Below, piece after piece: positions 52,735 to 53,008 of a stretch of DNA of 53,008 nucleotides. The stretch is from assembly GCA_027858995.1 (NCBI GenBank), contig JAQIBP010000135.1:1-53008 (forward strand), given 5' to 3'. Position 1 is the stretch's first letter. The number at the start of each line of letters is the position of its first letter. Below the pieces are notes generated by a model that ran no database searches, was not told the DNA's origin, and worked only from the letters and a program-made list of their open reading frames with translations. The stretch comes from Deltaproteobacteria bacterium (lineage in GTDB: Bacteria; Desulfobacterota; Desulfobacteria; Desulfobacterales; Desulfobacteraceae). Made by a program: the position numbers and the translations under genes.

Positions 52735-53008
52735 TTAAAAAAAAGATCGTGCCGCCCGGGCTGTATCTTCCGGGGATGTGAAGGTTACCATGTCTCCCAG
52801 CATTACTTCAAAACCGGTATGATCATTCCTGACCCAGGCGGCATGGTTGGATCTGACAAGCATCTTCAGTCTGAGTTCCATGGTGCTTTCAGAGGATTCA
52901 AATGAGATAAGCCCCAGGTTATAGCCGTTTCGGTTAAGGCTCCTGTAGAATTTTTGCACATTGATTATCCCCTGGCACAGATCTGCCCACTCCACCTCTT
53001 GTGGAGCA
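52735..53008 (-). CDS. Unidentified protein, C-terminal part, cut by window end
   Basis: A minus-strand frame, open at the right edge, gives about 90 C-terminal residues (..QEVEWADLCQGIINVQKFYRSLNRNGYNLGLISFESS.. RSNHAAWVRNDHTGFEVMLGDMVTFTSPEDTARAARSFF). It has normal amino-acid composition and no internal stops, so it is probably real. A GTG at 52995 could be a start but the frame continues past it. I do not recognise the family. Confidence 0.5.
   Translation of the reverse strand, partial: APQEVEWADLCQGIINVQKFYRSLNRNGYNLGLISFESSESTMELRLKMLVRSNHAAWVRNDHTGFEVMLGDMVTFTSPEDTARAARSFF

Overview
The window looks like a chromosomal segment of an AT-rich, Gram-negative, sulfate-reducer-like bacterium. 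My best guess is a member of the Desulfobacterales. Supporting signs are the Gram-negative form of YidC with its periplasmic domain, an enoate-reductase/2,4-dienoyl-CoA-reductase-type enzyme, a geranylgeranyl-reductase-like flavoprotein, a PEP-CTERM protein, GEMM-type riboswitch control, a sigma-54 promoter and a type I-B CRISPR locus. The taxonomic placement is inference; no rRNA is present.

Layout. 1-1026: the 3' end of a type III restriction-like nuclease and a VapBC toxin-antitoxin pair. 1063-6987: housekeeping genes (purN with a small Cys-rich protein, polA, alanine dehydrogenase, a YitT-family membrane protein). 7128-11909: the rpmH-rnpA-yidD-yidC-jag-mnmE block, here without dnaA directly upstream, followed by a YkgJ-type Cys-cluster protein, a small unknown and a secreted thermonuclease-like protein. 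13817-20675: a Snf2 helicase with two SWIM zinc fingers, a flavin reductase plus cyclopropane-fatty-acid synthase pair, and a large flavin/Fe-S oxidoreductase. 20967-25737: an archaeal-type thymidylate-synthase-like gene, then a secreted von Willebrand A protein with its own sensor kinase and response regulator.

25803-42684 is the defence region. It holds a HicAB toxin-antitoxin pair on the minus strand, then a plus-strand type I-B CRISPR-Cas operon (cas6, cas8b, cas7, a DUF1016/YhcG-like nuclease, cas5, cas3, an AAA/DUF4143 ATPase, cas4, cas1, cas2), then a leader and an array of 61 repeats and 60 spacers. Three things stand out. The first is a strong internal ribosome-binding site in cas8b that would produce a separate Cas11 small subunit. 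The second is a nuclease gene embedded in the Cascade operon and overlapping cas5 by 20 nt. The third is an ATPase gene between cas3 and cas4 next to a frameshifted remnant of a second cas4. One spacer occurs twice, 24 units apart, with a one-base length difference.

42837-49521 is a complete phosphate regulon (pstSCAB-phoU-phoB-phoR) behind a three-copy 11-bp direct repeat that looks like a PhoB box. A GAF-domain histidine kinase with an unusual cysteine-bearing C-terminus follows. 51393-52484 is a compact regulatory cassette: tandem 43-bp repeats, a consensus sigma-54 promoter, a GEMM-I (c-di-GMP/cGAMP-type) riboswitch with switchable hairpins, and a GEVED/PEP-CTERM exported protein. The window ends inside an unidentified minus-strand gene.
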